Source of the DNA: Marinobacter profundi
Lineage (GTDB): Bacteria; Pseudomonadota; Gammaproteobacteria; Pseudomonadales; Oleiphilaceae
Length of the DNA stretch: 64,000 bases
Direction of reading: 5' to 3'
NCBI RefSeq assembly: GCF_002744715.1
Contig: NZ_KZ319374.1
Location: forward strand, 124,001-188,000
Position numbers and translations under genes: made by a program. Each line of letters begins with the position of its first letter. The first letter of the stretch is position 1. The notes under the pieces are model-generated. The model was given only the letters and a program-made list of their open reading frames with translations. It was not told the origin of the DNA and ran no database searches. Shown here piece by piece: positions 1 to 7,337 of the stretch.

Positions 1-384
1 GCCGCTGCCTTCGCCCATCTGGTAGGCGTCGATCGCAAAGCTGTAGCCGTAGGTACCGATGAGGTAGGCAAAGGGAATGACAAAGAGCAGGGCTCCGACC
101 AGGTTGACCCAGGCCCGGGCTTTCTGTCCCCAGTTGTTATAGAAAACATCGACCCGCACATGGCCATCCGAGCGCAGTGCGTAGGGGATACCGAACAGGA
201 AGACCACCGAATAGAGGTGCCACTCCATTTCCTGCATGCCGATTGATACATCATTGAATACGTAGCGGGTGATGACGTCATAGAAGACATTTGCCGTCAT
301 CAGGATCAGCGCGACAATCGCGATCCAGCCGCAGAGATTGGACAATTTGCCGAGGCCTTCGTCCAGTTTGATAATCCAGCGCAT
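1..384 (-). CDS. TRAP transporter small permease (DctQ-type), partial
   Basis: This is the N-terminal 128 codons of a small integral-membrane subunit of a tripartite ATP-independent periplasmic transporter. Its C-terminus lies beyond the window edge. The product starts MRWIIKLDEGLGKLSN and has a first hydrophobic helix at about residues 15-35, then the DctQ-typical stretch YALRSDGHVRVDVFY, which in this family precedes the next helix, and a further hydrophobic segment near residues 95-110. DctQ pairs with a large DctM permease, presumably upstream of base 1, and works with the binding protein encoded just before it. ATG at 384 follows GGCAGAGGA. The family call is confident; the substrate is not visible here. 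Confidence 0.88.
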   Translation of the reverse strand, partial: MRWIIKLDEGLGKLSNLCGWIAIVALILMTANVFYDVITRYVFNDVSIGMQEMEWHLYSVVFLFGIPYALRSDGHVRVDVFYNNWGQKARAWVNLVGALLFVIPFAYLIGTYGYSFAIDAYQMGEGSG

Positions 385-435
385 CACACGTCCTCTGCCA
401 GCCTTGTGGGCAGCATGATTTCAGTTGCTATAAAC

Positions 436-469
436 GACAAAACCGGGATCACCTGTAGAGCGATCCCGG
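436..469 (-). terminator. Hairpin between dctP and dctQ
   Basis: A perfect 8-bp inverted repeat (CCGGGATC / GATCCCGG, 443-450 and 462-469) has an 11-nt loop and is followed on the minus strand by TTTTG. It lies between the binding-protein stop and the permease start. It could be a partial terminator or an mRNA-stabilising hairpin that lets dctP be made in excess over dctQM. The T-run is short, so full termination is doubtful. Confidence 0.55.
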
Positions 470-488
470 CTCTGTATCAGCCGCTATC

Positions 489-1565
489 TTACTCGACTTC
501 GGCCATGGTGTTGAGGTAGGCGCGCTCCGAGATATCGGTGTACGCCCGGCTCTGCTCGAGGTAGTTCTGCTGGGACTCGATGATCTTCGCTGCAATCTCG
601 CTGCCGGCCGCCGCTTCTTTCAGCAGCTTCTTGTTGGCATCGTACATCGCCTGGAAGATGTCCTGCGGGAACTGCTTGATCTGCACGTTGGGGTACTCTT
701 CCTTGATGTTGGCCCATGCCTTGGCATTTTCGTGCTGGGAGTGGACGAGCATGTCATAGGATGCGGTGCGCATCGCTATGCGCATGATTTCCTGGAGGTC
801 CTGCGGCAGCTTTTCCCAGACTTTCTTGTTGACCAGGAACTGCAGCTCGGTTGCCGGCTCGTGCCAGCCAGTGTAGTAGTAATCGGCAATCTGCTGGAAG
901 CCCAGACGCAGGTCGAGGGCCGGACCGACCCACTCGACGGCATCAATGGTGTTGCGCTCGAGGGCAGTGTACAGCTCGCCGGGGGCAATGTTGGTCGGAT
1001 TGACGCCCACTTCCGCAAACACTTCGCCGGCGAAGCCCGGAATCCGCATTTTCAGACCCTTGAGGTCATCCAGTGACTTGATTTCCTTGCGGAACCAGCC
1101 GCCCATCTGGACGCCGGTATTGCCGCCCGGGAAGGACAGCATGTTGTGGGGTTCATACACTTCCTGCATCAGTTCCATGCCGCCGCCGTGGTAGAACCAG
1201 GCGTACTGTTCCATGGCGTTCATGCCGAAGGGCATGCTGGTGAAGTACAGGGTTTCAGGAACCTTGCCTTTCCAGTAGTAGGAGGCAGAGTGGCCCAGGT
1301 CGTACTGGCCGGCCTTGACCATGTCAAACACGCCCAGTGGGGCCTTGTGTTTGTTGGCGGAGTCGATGCGTACCTGCAGCCGGCCGTTGGACATTTTCTC
1401 AACGTTTTCGGCAAAGCGCTTGGTGGTGTCACCAAAGATCGGGAAGTTGGGGCCCCAGGTTTCGGCCATGCGCAGGGTGAATTTTTCCTGCGCGAGCGCC
1501 TGCCCGGCGGCAAGGGTAGTTGCCACAGCCAGCACAGCCGCGGAAAGAACAGAACGGATCTTCAT
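489..1565 (-). CDS. TRAP transporter substrate-binding protein (DctP family, TakP-like)
   Basis: Periplasmic solute-binding protein of a TRAP transporter, 358 residues. A Sec signal peptide (MKIRSVLSAAVLAVATTLAA, then AQA-type cleavage before QEKFTLRM) supports ATG at 1565, which has GAAGAG just upstream. A longer reading to 1613 would add 16 non-coding-looking residues. The middle carries the family fingerprint LKGLKMRIPG with the substrate-carboxylate arginine, followed by TALERNTIDAVEWVGP. The EWVGP motif resembles the alpha-keto acid or lactate binding TakP/COG4663 branch rather than the classical C4-dicarboxylate DctP, so a monocarboxylate or keto acid ligand is my inference. The gene is upstream of dctQ in the same direction, with a hairpin between them. 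Confidence 0.9.
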   Translation of the reverse strand: MKIRSVLSAAVLAVATTLAAGQALAQEKFTLRMAETWGPNFPIFGDTTKRFAENVEKMSNGRLQVRIDSANKHKAPLGVFDMVKAGQYDLGHSASYYWKGKVPETLYFTSMPFGMNAMEQYAWFYHGGGMELMQEVYEPHNMLSFPGGNTGVQMGGWFRKEIKSLDDLKGLKMRIPGFAGEVFAEVGVNPTNIAPGELYTALERNTIDAVEWVGPALDLRLGFQQIADYYYTGWHEPATELQFLVNKKVWEKLPQDLQEIMRIAMRTASYDMLVHSQHENAKAWANIKEEYPNVQIKQFPQDIFQAMYDANKKLLKEAAAGSEIAAKIIESQQNYLEQSRAYTDISERAYLNTMAEVE

Positions 1566-1732
1566 TGCTCTTCTATCCTCTATTGTCGTTGTTGTGTTCG
1601 GAGCAACCACCATGTGGGGGTGGATAACCCTGAATCCTAGTCGAAGGTATCAATATTCGTTAGTGAAAGGTACCGAAAACCCCGGATCATACGACATTGG
1701 TCGTAGTTTCGTACAAGCTTTGCCCGGTGCCG

Positions 1733-2191
1733 TCAGATATCCTCCATGCGGCCAATCTGCCGCGCCAGCCGCATGGCTTCGTGCTGTTCCATGTCCCGCA
1801 GGGACTCCAGCAATGCCCGGGCTTCCGGGATTTCCGCCTTGCCCGCGAGGGTGTCGTACAGCTCGATGACCTGGTCATGGAAATCAAAGATCTCTGTCAC
1901 GATGCCCTGGTAATCGAGATCGGCGTAATGGCTATCGCAGGTGCGATGGGTTTCGATGGGTTTGTGATTGAGATAGTCGTATAACCGGGTCTTCAGTGCC
2001 TTCGGGTCACCCTGCTTCTCGAACTCCGCGGTGATCCGCTCCAGTTCTGCCTCGTGGTCGGCGAGGTAGGACAGCAGGGCGCGGGCCCGTTCGTCCTGGT
2101 TCTGTCCGGAGCACTCTCCCAGGCACTTGGACAGGTGATGGTGCAACTGGCGCGCCCAGTCAATCAGGTCTTCGAAGGTCTTTATCTCCAT
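1733..2191 (-). CDS. Uncharacterised helical His/Glu-rich protein
   Basis: I do not recognise this 152-residue protein. It is predicted almost entirely alpha-helical and acidic, without signal peptide or membrane segment. Repeated His/Glu pairs (LHHHLSKC, YLADHEAELERI, HRTCDSHYADL, FDFHDQVIELYD, MEQHEAMRLARQ) are spaced as in a four-helix bundle that might bind metal, in the manner of ferritin-like or hemerythrin-like proteins. That is inference from residue pattern only. ATG at 2191 (MEIKTFEDL) has GGGAG about 8 nt upstream and is preferred over an upstream start at 2230. It is a single gene oriented like the TRAP genes but 167 bp from dctP. Confidence 0.7.
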   Translation of the reverse strand: MEIKTFEDLIDWARQLHHHLSKCLGECSGQNQDERARALLSYLADHEAELERITAEFEKQGDPKALKTRLYDYLNHKPIETHRTCDSHYADLDYQGIVTEIFDFHDQVIELYDTLAGKAEIPEARALLESLRDMEQHEAMRLARQIGRMEDI

Positions 2192-2307
2192 GGGGGATGC
2201 TCCCGTCCGCTGATCCGTTTCAGTAATCAATGAAGTCTAGTTGATATTGTTGAATGTCACCGGTGCGGGAGTCTTGATCCCGGTCAGAATTCCGCAACTG
2301 ACCAGGC

Positions 2308-3333
2308 TCAGCGCGCGGCGGCAGGGCTGGCCTGCGCCGCAGACTGGTTGCGCAACTGGCGGAACCAGCGCAGGGCGGGTTGCTCTACCAGGTAATGGAT
2401 GGCGCAGGCCAGCAGGATGGCTACCGCCAGCGCCAGGCTGACGCCGGCCCAGCCCGGCAGCCCGGCCTGGTAACTCCAGCCAATCACCCCGTAGCCGATG
2501 TTCTGGTGCACCAGGTAGAGGGCATAGGACAGGCTGCCGAGCCACAGCAGGGGGCGGTTGGCCAGGCAGTTCAGGTAGCCGGCAACGGCGGCGGCAAAGA
2601 CGCCGTAACAGCCAAGGACAAACAGGTGGAAGGGGGCCTTGTAGGCCAGCAGGGAGTGGCCGATGGCCATGGCCAGCAACAACAGTTCACTCACCCCGGG
2701 GCGGCCATAACGGTGCCAGCGGTACATCAGGATGCCGCTGATGAACAGCGGGGCGTATTTTACGAACAGCAGGTCCTTGACGATGAAATCGAGGCTGTCG
2801 GGAATGGCTTTCCACCAGATCACCCCGGCATAGCTGGCCGCCAGCCAGAACCACAGCACTGTGCGGATGCGTGGCCAATGCCCGGCGCCGTAGAACAACA
2901 GGGCGATCCAGCAGTAAAAGGTGGCTTCCACCACCAGGCTCCAGTAGGCCCCGTCAACATGGGGAAATTCCAGGTACTCGTGCAGCAAGGTGGTGTTGAG
3001 CAGGGCGCTGCCGAAACTGACCGCGCGGTCTGCCGGCCCGAGGGCGTGGACTGTGACAAAGGTAATTGCAATGCCCGCCCACAGCGCCGGCAACAGGCGG
3101 AAGGCCCGGGCCAGGCCGAACCAGCCGGCCGTGCGGGTACGCTCCAGGGTCATAAAAATCACAAAGCCGCTCAGAATGAAGAACAGGTGGACCCCGTATC
3201 GGCCAAAGTCCAGCACCGGCCAGGGGGTGAAGCTGTGGCCGTAAAGCTTGTCGTAATAGGGGATGTAGTGGAACAGCACCACTGCCAGCGCCGCCACCCC
3301 CCTCAGGGCATCAAGTGCAGCCAGTCGGTTCAT
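2308..3333 (-). CDS. Acyltransferase 3 family membrane protein (OafA/YrhL-like)
   Basis: An integral-membrane O-acyltransferase of 341 residues with about ten hydrophobic segments. The N-terminal signature LDALRGVAALAVVLFHY (RG motif plus membrane histidine) is typical of acyltransferase-3 enzymes, which transfer acetyl or other acyl groups to sugars of surface polysaccharide, LPS or exported glycans. The later FILSGFVIF stretch is also characteristic. ATG at 3333 (MNRLAALD) is preferred over a start at 3462, whose extra 43 residues look non-coding. The acceptor cannot be told. It is transcribed divergently from the GH84-like gene, 144 bp away, which hints at a shared glycan theme but proves nothing. 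Confidence 0.85.
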   Translation of the reverse strand: MNRLAALDALRGVAALAVVLFHYIPYYDKLYGHSFTPWPVLDFGRYGVHLFFILSGFVIFMTLERTRTAGWFGLARAFRLLPALWAGIAITFVTVHALGPADRAVSFGSALLNTTLLHEYLEFPHVDGAYWSLVVEATFYCWIALLFYGAGHWPRIRTVLWFWLAASYAGVIWWKAIPDSLDFIVKDLLFVKYAPLFISGILMYRWHRYGRPGVSELLLLAMAIGHSLLAYKAPFHLFVLGCYGVFAAAVAGYLNCLANRPLLWLGSLSYALYLVHQNIGYGVIGWSYQAGLPGWAGVSLALAVAILLACAIHYLVEQPALRWFRQLRNQSAAQASPAAAR

Positions 3334-3477
3334 AACAGGTTCCGTGTAGGTTACGGCTATAGTAGCCTGCTTTCGGGGGCCGGCAATACCGGCATTCCCT
3401 ACCATTGCATGGCCGGCGGCTGACGGTTCGTTAATCCGTCGCGCGGCCGGACCGGAACACACAGGGAGCGGCTCCTG

Positions 3478-4545
3478 ATGACAATCGATCTGGGCATCAT
3501 TGAAGGCTTTTACGGGCCCTTATGGTGCTGGCAGGAACGGCGGGATCTGGTGGCGGCACTGGCGCCCCATGGCTACCGCTTTTACCTTTATGCGCCGAAG
3601 GCCGATGCCTTCCTGCGGCGCCGCTGGGATGAGCCTTATCCGCCGGATCAGGCAGCGGAACTGGCGGCGTTTGCCGGCTTCTGCACCAGCCAGCAGGTGC
3701 GCTTCGGTGTCGGGCTGAGTCCGTTCGAGATCTTCAACCGCTTTGATGACGGGGCCAGGGCCGCGCTGGCCGCCAAGCTCGAGTTTCTCGACGGCCTCGG
3801 AATCAGGGACCTCGCCATTCTTTTCGATGACATGCGCAGTGACACCCCGGACCTGGCCCGCCGCCAGGCGGAGATCGTGCACTGGGTCCGCGACCGTACC
3901 GCGGCCAGTCGACTGATCATGTGCCCGAGCTACTATTCCGACGATCCGGTGCTGGACCGGGTATTCGGTCCGCGACCGGAGCGTTATCTGGAAGACCTGG
4001 GCGAGGCGCTGGCGGCGGAAGTCGAGGTTTTCTGGACCGGAGAGGAAGTCTGCTCGCGGGAGGTGTCGCCGGGCCACCTGGCGCGAATTACCCGGGCCCT
4101 CGGTCGCAAGCCGTTGTTATGGGACAACTACCCGGTAAATGACGGCGACCGGATGTCCCGCCATCTGCATTTGCGGGGCTTTACCGGCCGGCCGGCGGCC
4201 AATGCGGCCCACCTGGCCGGTCACGCCATTAATCCGGCGCTGCAGCCAACGCTGACACGGATCCCCGCAATCACCCTGGCAGCCAGCTACCGCCAGGGTG
4301 AAAACTACGAGTATGGCCGGGCGTTTTTCGCGGCCGCCTGCGAGGTCCTGGGTGATGACCTCGCCCGTCAGCTGCAGGCGGATCTGCTGGGTTTGCAGGA
4401 TGTCGGCCTCGGGCGCCTGGGCGACGAGCGGCGCCAGGCGTTGCGGCAGTGCTACGGCCGGGTTGACCATCCGGCGGCCGGGGAGATTCTGCGCTGGCTG
4501 GACGGCGGCTACCAGGTCACCGATGAGATGGTGCAAACCCAGTAG
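3478..4545 (+). CDS. GH84-type beta-N-acetylglucosaminidase domain protein
   Basis: A 355-residue protein consisting essentially of a single GH84 catalytic barrel, the family that includes bacterial NagJ-type hexosaminidases and eukaryotic O-GlcNAcase. The N-terminus LGIIEGFYGPLW matches the family opening GxIEGFYG. LAILFDDMRSD carries the adjacent aspartate pair (D117 and D118) that in GH84 polarises the substrate acetamido group and acts as acid/base. LLWDNYPVND corresponds to the conserved WDNY/N-rich substrate-binding segment. Substrate-assisted removal of terminal GlcNAc is expected. No signal peptide is seen, so it is probably cytosolic. GTC/GGAG-type ribosome binding is modest (AGGGAGCGGCTCCTG before ATG). 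Confidence 0.88.
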   Translation: MTIDLGIIEGFYGPLWCWQERRDLVAALAPHGYRFYLYAPKADAFLRRRWDEPYPPDQAAELAAFAGFCTSQQVRFGVGLSPFEIFNRFDDGARAALAAKLEFLDGLGIRDLAILFDDMRSDTPDLARRQAEIVHWVRDRTAASRLIMCPSYYSDDPVLDRVFGPRPERYLEDLGEALAAEVEVFWTGEEVCSREVSPGHLARITRALGRKPLLWDNYPVNDGDRMSRHLHLRGFTGRPAANAAHLAGHAINPALQPTLTRIPAITLAASYRQGENYEYGRAFFAAACEVLGDDLARQLQADLLGLQDVGLGRLGDERRQALRQCYGRVDHPAAGEILRWLDGGYQVTDEMVQTQ

Positions 4546-4570
4546 ACCGGAGATGACCGGCCGGGCTGCG

Positions 4571-5281
4571 TTATTTCAGGTAATACTCCACCGTGGACAC
4601 TACCCGCACCACCTTGGCGGGTTGCTGCTGTTCCATAATACCGGGAGCCTGGTCCCGCGCGAGGATCTGGAAGACGCCCTGGTTGGCCCGTCGCATGCCG
4701 CCAAGATCGGCGCGGGCGTCTTTGGCGAATTGACTGGCAGCCTCCCGCGCGGCGGCCGTGGCCTCGGCAATCATGTCGGGCTTGATGTCGTTGAGACCGT
4801 TGAACAGATAGGTCGGGCCGGAAGGGCCATAATCGGACGACAGTACCACCCCGGAATCCACCAGTTCGCTGACATTCTGGGCGGCCTGGCGGACCCGTTC
4901 GATGTCGGTGCTGCGCACCATCAGGGTCTGGTGGATAATGAAACGCTGGCCGCCATTGTTGGCCTGGTAGGGGTTGGCGCGGGTGTCAGTGACGTCGAGG
5001 CGCTGTAACTCCACGGTCGCGGTGTCGATGGCCTGCAGTTTGAAAAAGGCCATGATCGTTTCACGGCTGGCGCGGGCCTGGGACTGGGCCTCGGCCAGGC
5101 TGTCGCCGGTGGCAACAAAGCGGACTGGCCAGAGCGCCAGGTCGGCCTGGACTTCGCGCTCGGCCACGCCTTTGACCGTTACAAAGCGATCGGCGGTCCG
5201 CAAGCCGGTCAGCCCCTCTGCGACAAGGGAGGCGGCAACAATGGCGGCGATGGCGAGAATCAGGGCAGGCAGGGTTCTCAT
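4571..5281 (-). CDS. SIMPL domain (DUF541) protein
   Basis: A 236-residue exported or membrane-anchored protein of the SIMPL/DUF541 family, represented by E. coli YggE and linked there to oxidative-stress tolerance. Residues 1-25 form a hydrophobic N-terminal signal or anchor. The mature part starts RFVTVKGVAEREVQADLA, the family hallmark (repeating beta strands with the VxVxGxGE-like opening), and continues with a region rich in Q/A helices and ILARDQAPG near the end. Molecular function of the family is poorly known. It is convergent with the GH84 gene (25 bp between ends) and divergent from the macrodomain gene. Confidence 0.85.
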   Translation of the reverse strand: MRTLPALILAIAAIVAASLVAEGLTGLRTADRFVTVKGVAEREVQADLALWPVRFVATGDSLAEAQSQARASRETIMAFFKLQAIDTATVELQRLDVTDTRANPYQANNGGQRFIIHQTLMVRSTDIERVRQAAQNVSELVDSGVVLSSDYGPSGPTYLFNGLNDIKPDMIAEATAAAREAASQFAKDARADLGGMRRANQGVFQILARDQAPGIMEQQQPAKVVRVVSTVEYYLK

Positions 5282-5382
5282 GGCAACATCCTTGTGGTGG
5301 CGGTTGCCAAACCTTCACCCTAAAGTGCTGCAACGTCAAGTAGCTGGCGGCGCGGCTTTAATCCTGGTGGGAGGGAGTCAGC

Positions 5383-5925
5383 ATGGCAGTCATCCAGAAA
5401 TCCGGCGTGATCATCGAGTGTGTTCGCGGCGATATTGCCCATCAGCCTGATGTCGATGTGGTGGTCAATGCCGCCAATGCCTGGCTGAGGCCCGGAGCCG
5501 GCGTGGCCGGCGCCATTCACCGTGCGGCCGGTCCCGAACTGGCCAGGGAGTGTGAGGGGCTGGCGCCCATTGCGGTTGGTGAGGCGGTGATGTCCGGTGG
5601 TCACCGCCTGCCCAACCGTAAGGTCATCCATTGCCTGGGGCCCGTCTACGGCGCTGATGAGCCGGCGGCGGAGTTGCTGGCCAGCTGCTATCGCAAGGCA
5701 TTGCAGCTGGCGGATCGCTGCGGGCTGGCGTCCATTGCCTTTCCGGCGATCTCCACAGGGGTGTTCGGTTACCCGCTGCGGGACGCGGTCGCGGTCGCCC
5801 TCACCACGGTGCTGGCGGAAGTTCCACAGTTGTCGGCAGTGCGGCGCATCCGCTTTGTGTTGTTCAGTGCCGGCGACCTGGCGGTTTTCGAGCAACAGTT
5901 GGCAGAATGTGAAGGCCAGGCCTGA
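5383..5925 (+). CDS. Macrodomain protein, O-acetyl-ADP-ribose deacetylase-like
   Basis: A 180-residue single macrodomain related to YmdB and MacroD. It should bind ADP-ribose and may hydrolyse O-acetyl-ADP-ribose or remove ADP-ribose from acidic residues. Visible signatures are VVVNAANAWLRPGAGVAGAI (ligand-binding NAAN with the downstream glycine-rich loop), IHCLGPVY, and FPAISTGVFGYP, the phosphate-binding loop. Compared with the usual NAAN.xLxGGGGV.GAIH loop, one glycine pair is replaced by P-G-A-G, so catalytic competence should not be assumed. ATG at 5383 is preceded by GGTGGGAGGGAG. No ADP-ribosyltransferase or toxin-like partner is visible next to it. Confidence 0.88.
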   Translation: MAVIQKSGVIIECVRGDIAHQPDVDVVVNAANAWLRPGAGVAGAIHRAAGPELARECEGLAPIAVGEAVMSGGHRLPNRKVIHCLGPVYGADEPAAELLASCYRKALQLADRCGLASIAFPAISTGVFGYPLRDAVAVALTTVLAEVPQLSAVRRIRFVLFSAGDLAVFEQQLAECEGQA

Positions 5926-5942
5926 GTGTTGAGGCTGTCGGG

Positions 5943-6935
5943 TCAGTCGCAGCGGCTATCCGGGGCTTTGTCAAACCGTGCCATCATGGCCTTGCGGCGA
6001 CGCTCCGGGTCCCGGTAGTCCTCAGGCAGGGGGAGCAGGAAATAGAGGTAATCCCCTTTGGCGGCATGGTCGCGCACCGGCAGGGCCTGGACTCCGCTGT
6101 CGAGGAATACCGGGCTGATGACCGCAACCGTGAGCTCCGGCCGACGCTCCTGCAGGGCAGCCACCGTGCCGAGACGTTCCTCGCTGTGGAAGGTGCCGGT
6201 CAGGTGTAACACCTGGTGGCCGGGGTTGTGCGCCAGTGCCGCGATAATCCGGTGTGCCATGGTGTTGTCCCGCAGCAGCTGGGCATGGTAGCTGTTCTCC
6301 ATCCGTTCACTCACCGCTGTGCCGTGGCTGCCGCCAATGGCGCGAAAGAACTTCGCCCGGTAGGCGGGGCTACCGGCAAACGGGTGTTCCGGTATCAGCT
6401 TCTGCTGCGCGGTGTCGAGGGTTTCCAGGTAGCCGGGACCCAGGCGCCCGACGCAGCGCACCAGCTGTGCCGGCGCGTTGGCCGCGACCACTGGCAACTG
6501 GTGTGTCCTGGCGAATTCAACCACCGGGCGGTAAGACGCCTGGTAGTTGGCCCAGGCGTCGGCATCTTCGATCAGCTCCTCTTCACCACTATCGCCTTGC
6601 AGGTAACGGTCAAGGTCGCCCTGGTGATCGGCGTTGAATTGTTCGAGACTGAGAATCTGGCGTGACCGCCGCTGATACAACTCCGCCTGCAGCCGGGCCT
6701 GCAGCAGGTGGCCGGCCTGATGCCCATGGTATTCACCCACCACCACAACATCGACGTGCTGCAGCCTGGCGGCGAGTTGCGGTATGTCGAGGGGCTCACC
6801 GCTGGCGCTGACCGCCAGCGGTGCATCGTAGAACGTAACGGGGAGTCCAGAGGTTTGATCTGGCATGGCAGTACATCCGCTCAGTAGCAGGGCCGTGGCC
6901 GCGGCCCGGAACAGGCGACGGATCGGTTGTGTCAT
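5943..6935 (-). CDS. ChaN-like (heme-binding DUF399) lipoprotein
   Basis: A lipoprotein of about 330 residues. After a short basic N-terminus (MTQPIRRLFRAAATALLLSGC) a lipobox LLSGC predicts lipidation at the cysteine. The mature domain carries VVVVGEYHGHQAGHLLQARL, corresponding to the ChaN GE.H.....H.LQ signature, and a second VLHLTGTFHSEERLG block that matches the G..H...G.G.P.. region of that family. ChaN of Campylobacter binds heme between two molecules. A role in iron or heme handling is known only by family. The start is uncertain: ATG at 6935 gives a compact signal peptide, while ATG at 6959 and TTG at 6962 are also in frame. Confidence 0.8.
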   Translation of the reverse strand: MTQPIRRLFRAAATALLLSGCTAMPDQTSGLPVTFYDAPLAVSASGEPLDIPQLAARLQHVDVVVVGEYHGHQAGHLLQARLQAELYQRRSRQILSLEQFNADHQGDLDRYLQGDSGEEELIEDADAWANYQASYRPVVEFARTHQLPVVAANAPAQLVRCVGRLGPGYLETLDTAQQKLIPEHPFAGSPAYRAKFFRAIGGSHGTAVSERMENSYHAQLLRDNTMAHRIIAALAHNPGHQVLHLTGTFHSEERLGTVAALQERRPELTVAVISPVFLDSGVQALPVRDHAAKGDYLYFLLPLPEDYRDPERRRKAMMARFDKAPDSRCD

Positions 6936-7006
6936 CGCTATCGTCATCACCAGCGTCATCAAATAGTGTACGGCTGTCAGCGCTTCTGCGTTACCCGCTC
7001 GGAGGT

Positions 7007-7207
7007 TCAGCTACGGTCAGTATCAGCTTGCGGATCTGCCGCTTGCTCGTTCATCCAGTCCTCGCCCAGCCGGCTTTCGACGTATTCCCGAATGAACTGG
7101 CGTACTTTCTGGGAGGGGGTGACGTCCTCGGCCTTGCACAGGGCCTCAAAGGCTGCTTTTTTTCGCGGGTCAATCAGCAGGGTCAGCCGTGCAGTTCGTT
7201 TTTCCAT
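7007..7207 (-). CDS. Small ribbon-helix-helix (CopG-like) DNA-binding protein
   Basis: A 66-residue protein whose N-terminal 45 residues fit a ribbon-helix-helix fold. A short beta strand (TARLTLLID) is followed by two helices (PRKKAAFEALCKAED and SQKVRQFIREYVESRL), and the C-terminal tail is acidic. Such proteins bind palindromic DNA as dimers through the strand. It lies 130 bp from the divergent SulP transporter start, and a perfect 9+9 palindrome lies between them, so autoregulation and control of the transporter are reasonable inferences. No toxin gene is adjacent, so an antitoxin role is less likely. ATG at 7207. Confidence 0.72.
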   Translation of the reverse strand: MEKRTARLTLLIDPRKKAAFEALCKAEDVTPSQKVRQFIREYVESRLGEDWMNEQAADPQADTDRS

Positions 7208-7255
7208 GGTTTCCGGGCCCGATTTACTGGTTCAGTCAGCTGTTGGTAGTTTCAC

Positions 7256-7303
7256 CAATGTTAATGCGGTTAACATTGAATGATTAGTTTATGAGCATAT
7301 AAT
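7256..7303 (+). promoter_or_regulatory. SulP promoter with overlapping perfect palindrome (candidate operator)
   Basis: A perfect inverted repeat CAATGTTAA-TGCGG-TTAACATTG spans 7256-7278. Its right arm overlaps a -35-like TTGAAT (7276-7281), which is separated by 16 bp from a consensus -10 TATAAT (7298-7303). Transcription would start near 7310, which makes ATG 7338 the likely start of the transporter. A dimer bound to the palindrome would occlude RNA polymerase. The obvious candidate binder is the divergently encoded ribbon-helix-helix protein. Confidence 0.68.
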
Positions 7304-7337
7304 GATCCTGTTCATGGATCAACAGGTTGTAACCGCC

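Noticed and set aside
5383..5925. Macrodomain gene as part of a DarTG-like defence or toxin system
   Set aside because: No ADP-ribosyltransferase gene flanks it; neighbours are SIMPL and ChaN-like genes.
7007..7207. Ribbon-helix-helix protein as antitoxin of a toxin-antitoxin pair
   Set aside because: No toxin-sized gene is adjacent; the neighbours are a ChaN-like lipoprotein and a SulP transporter.
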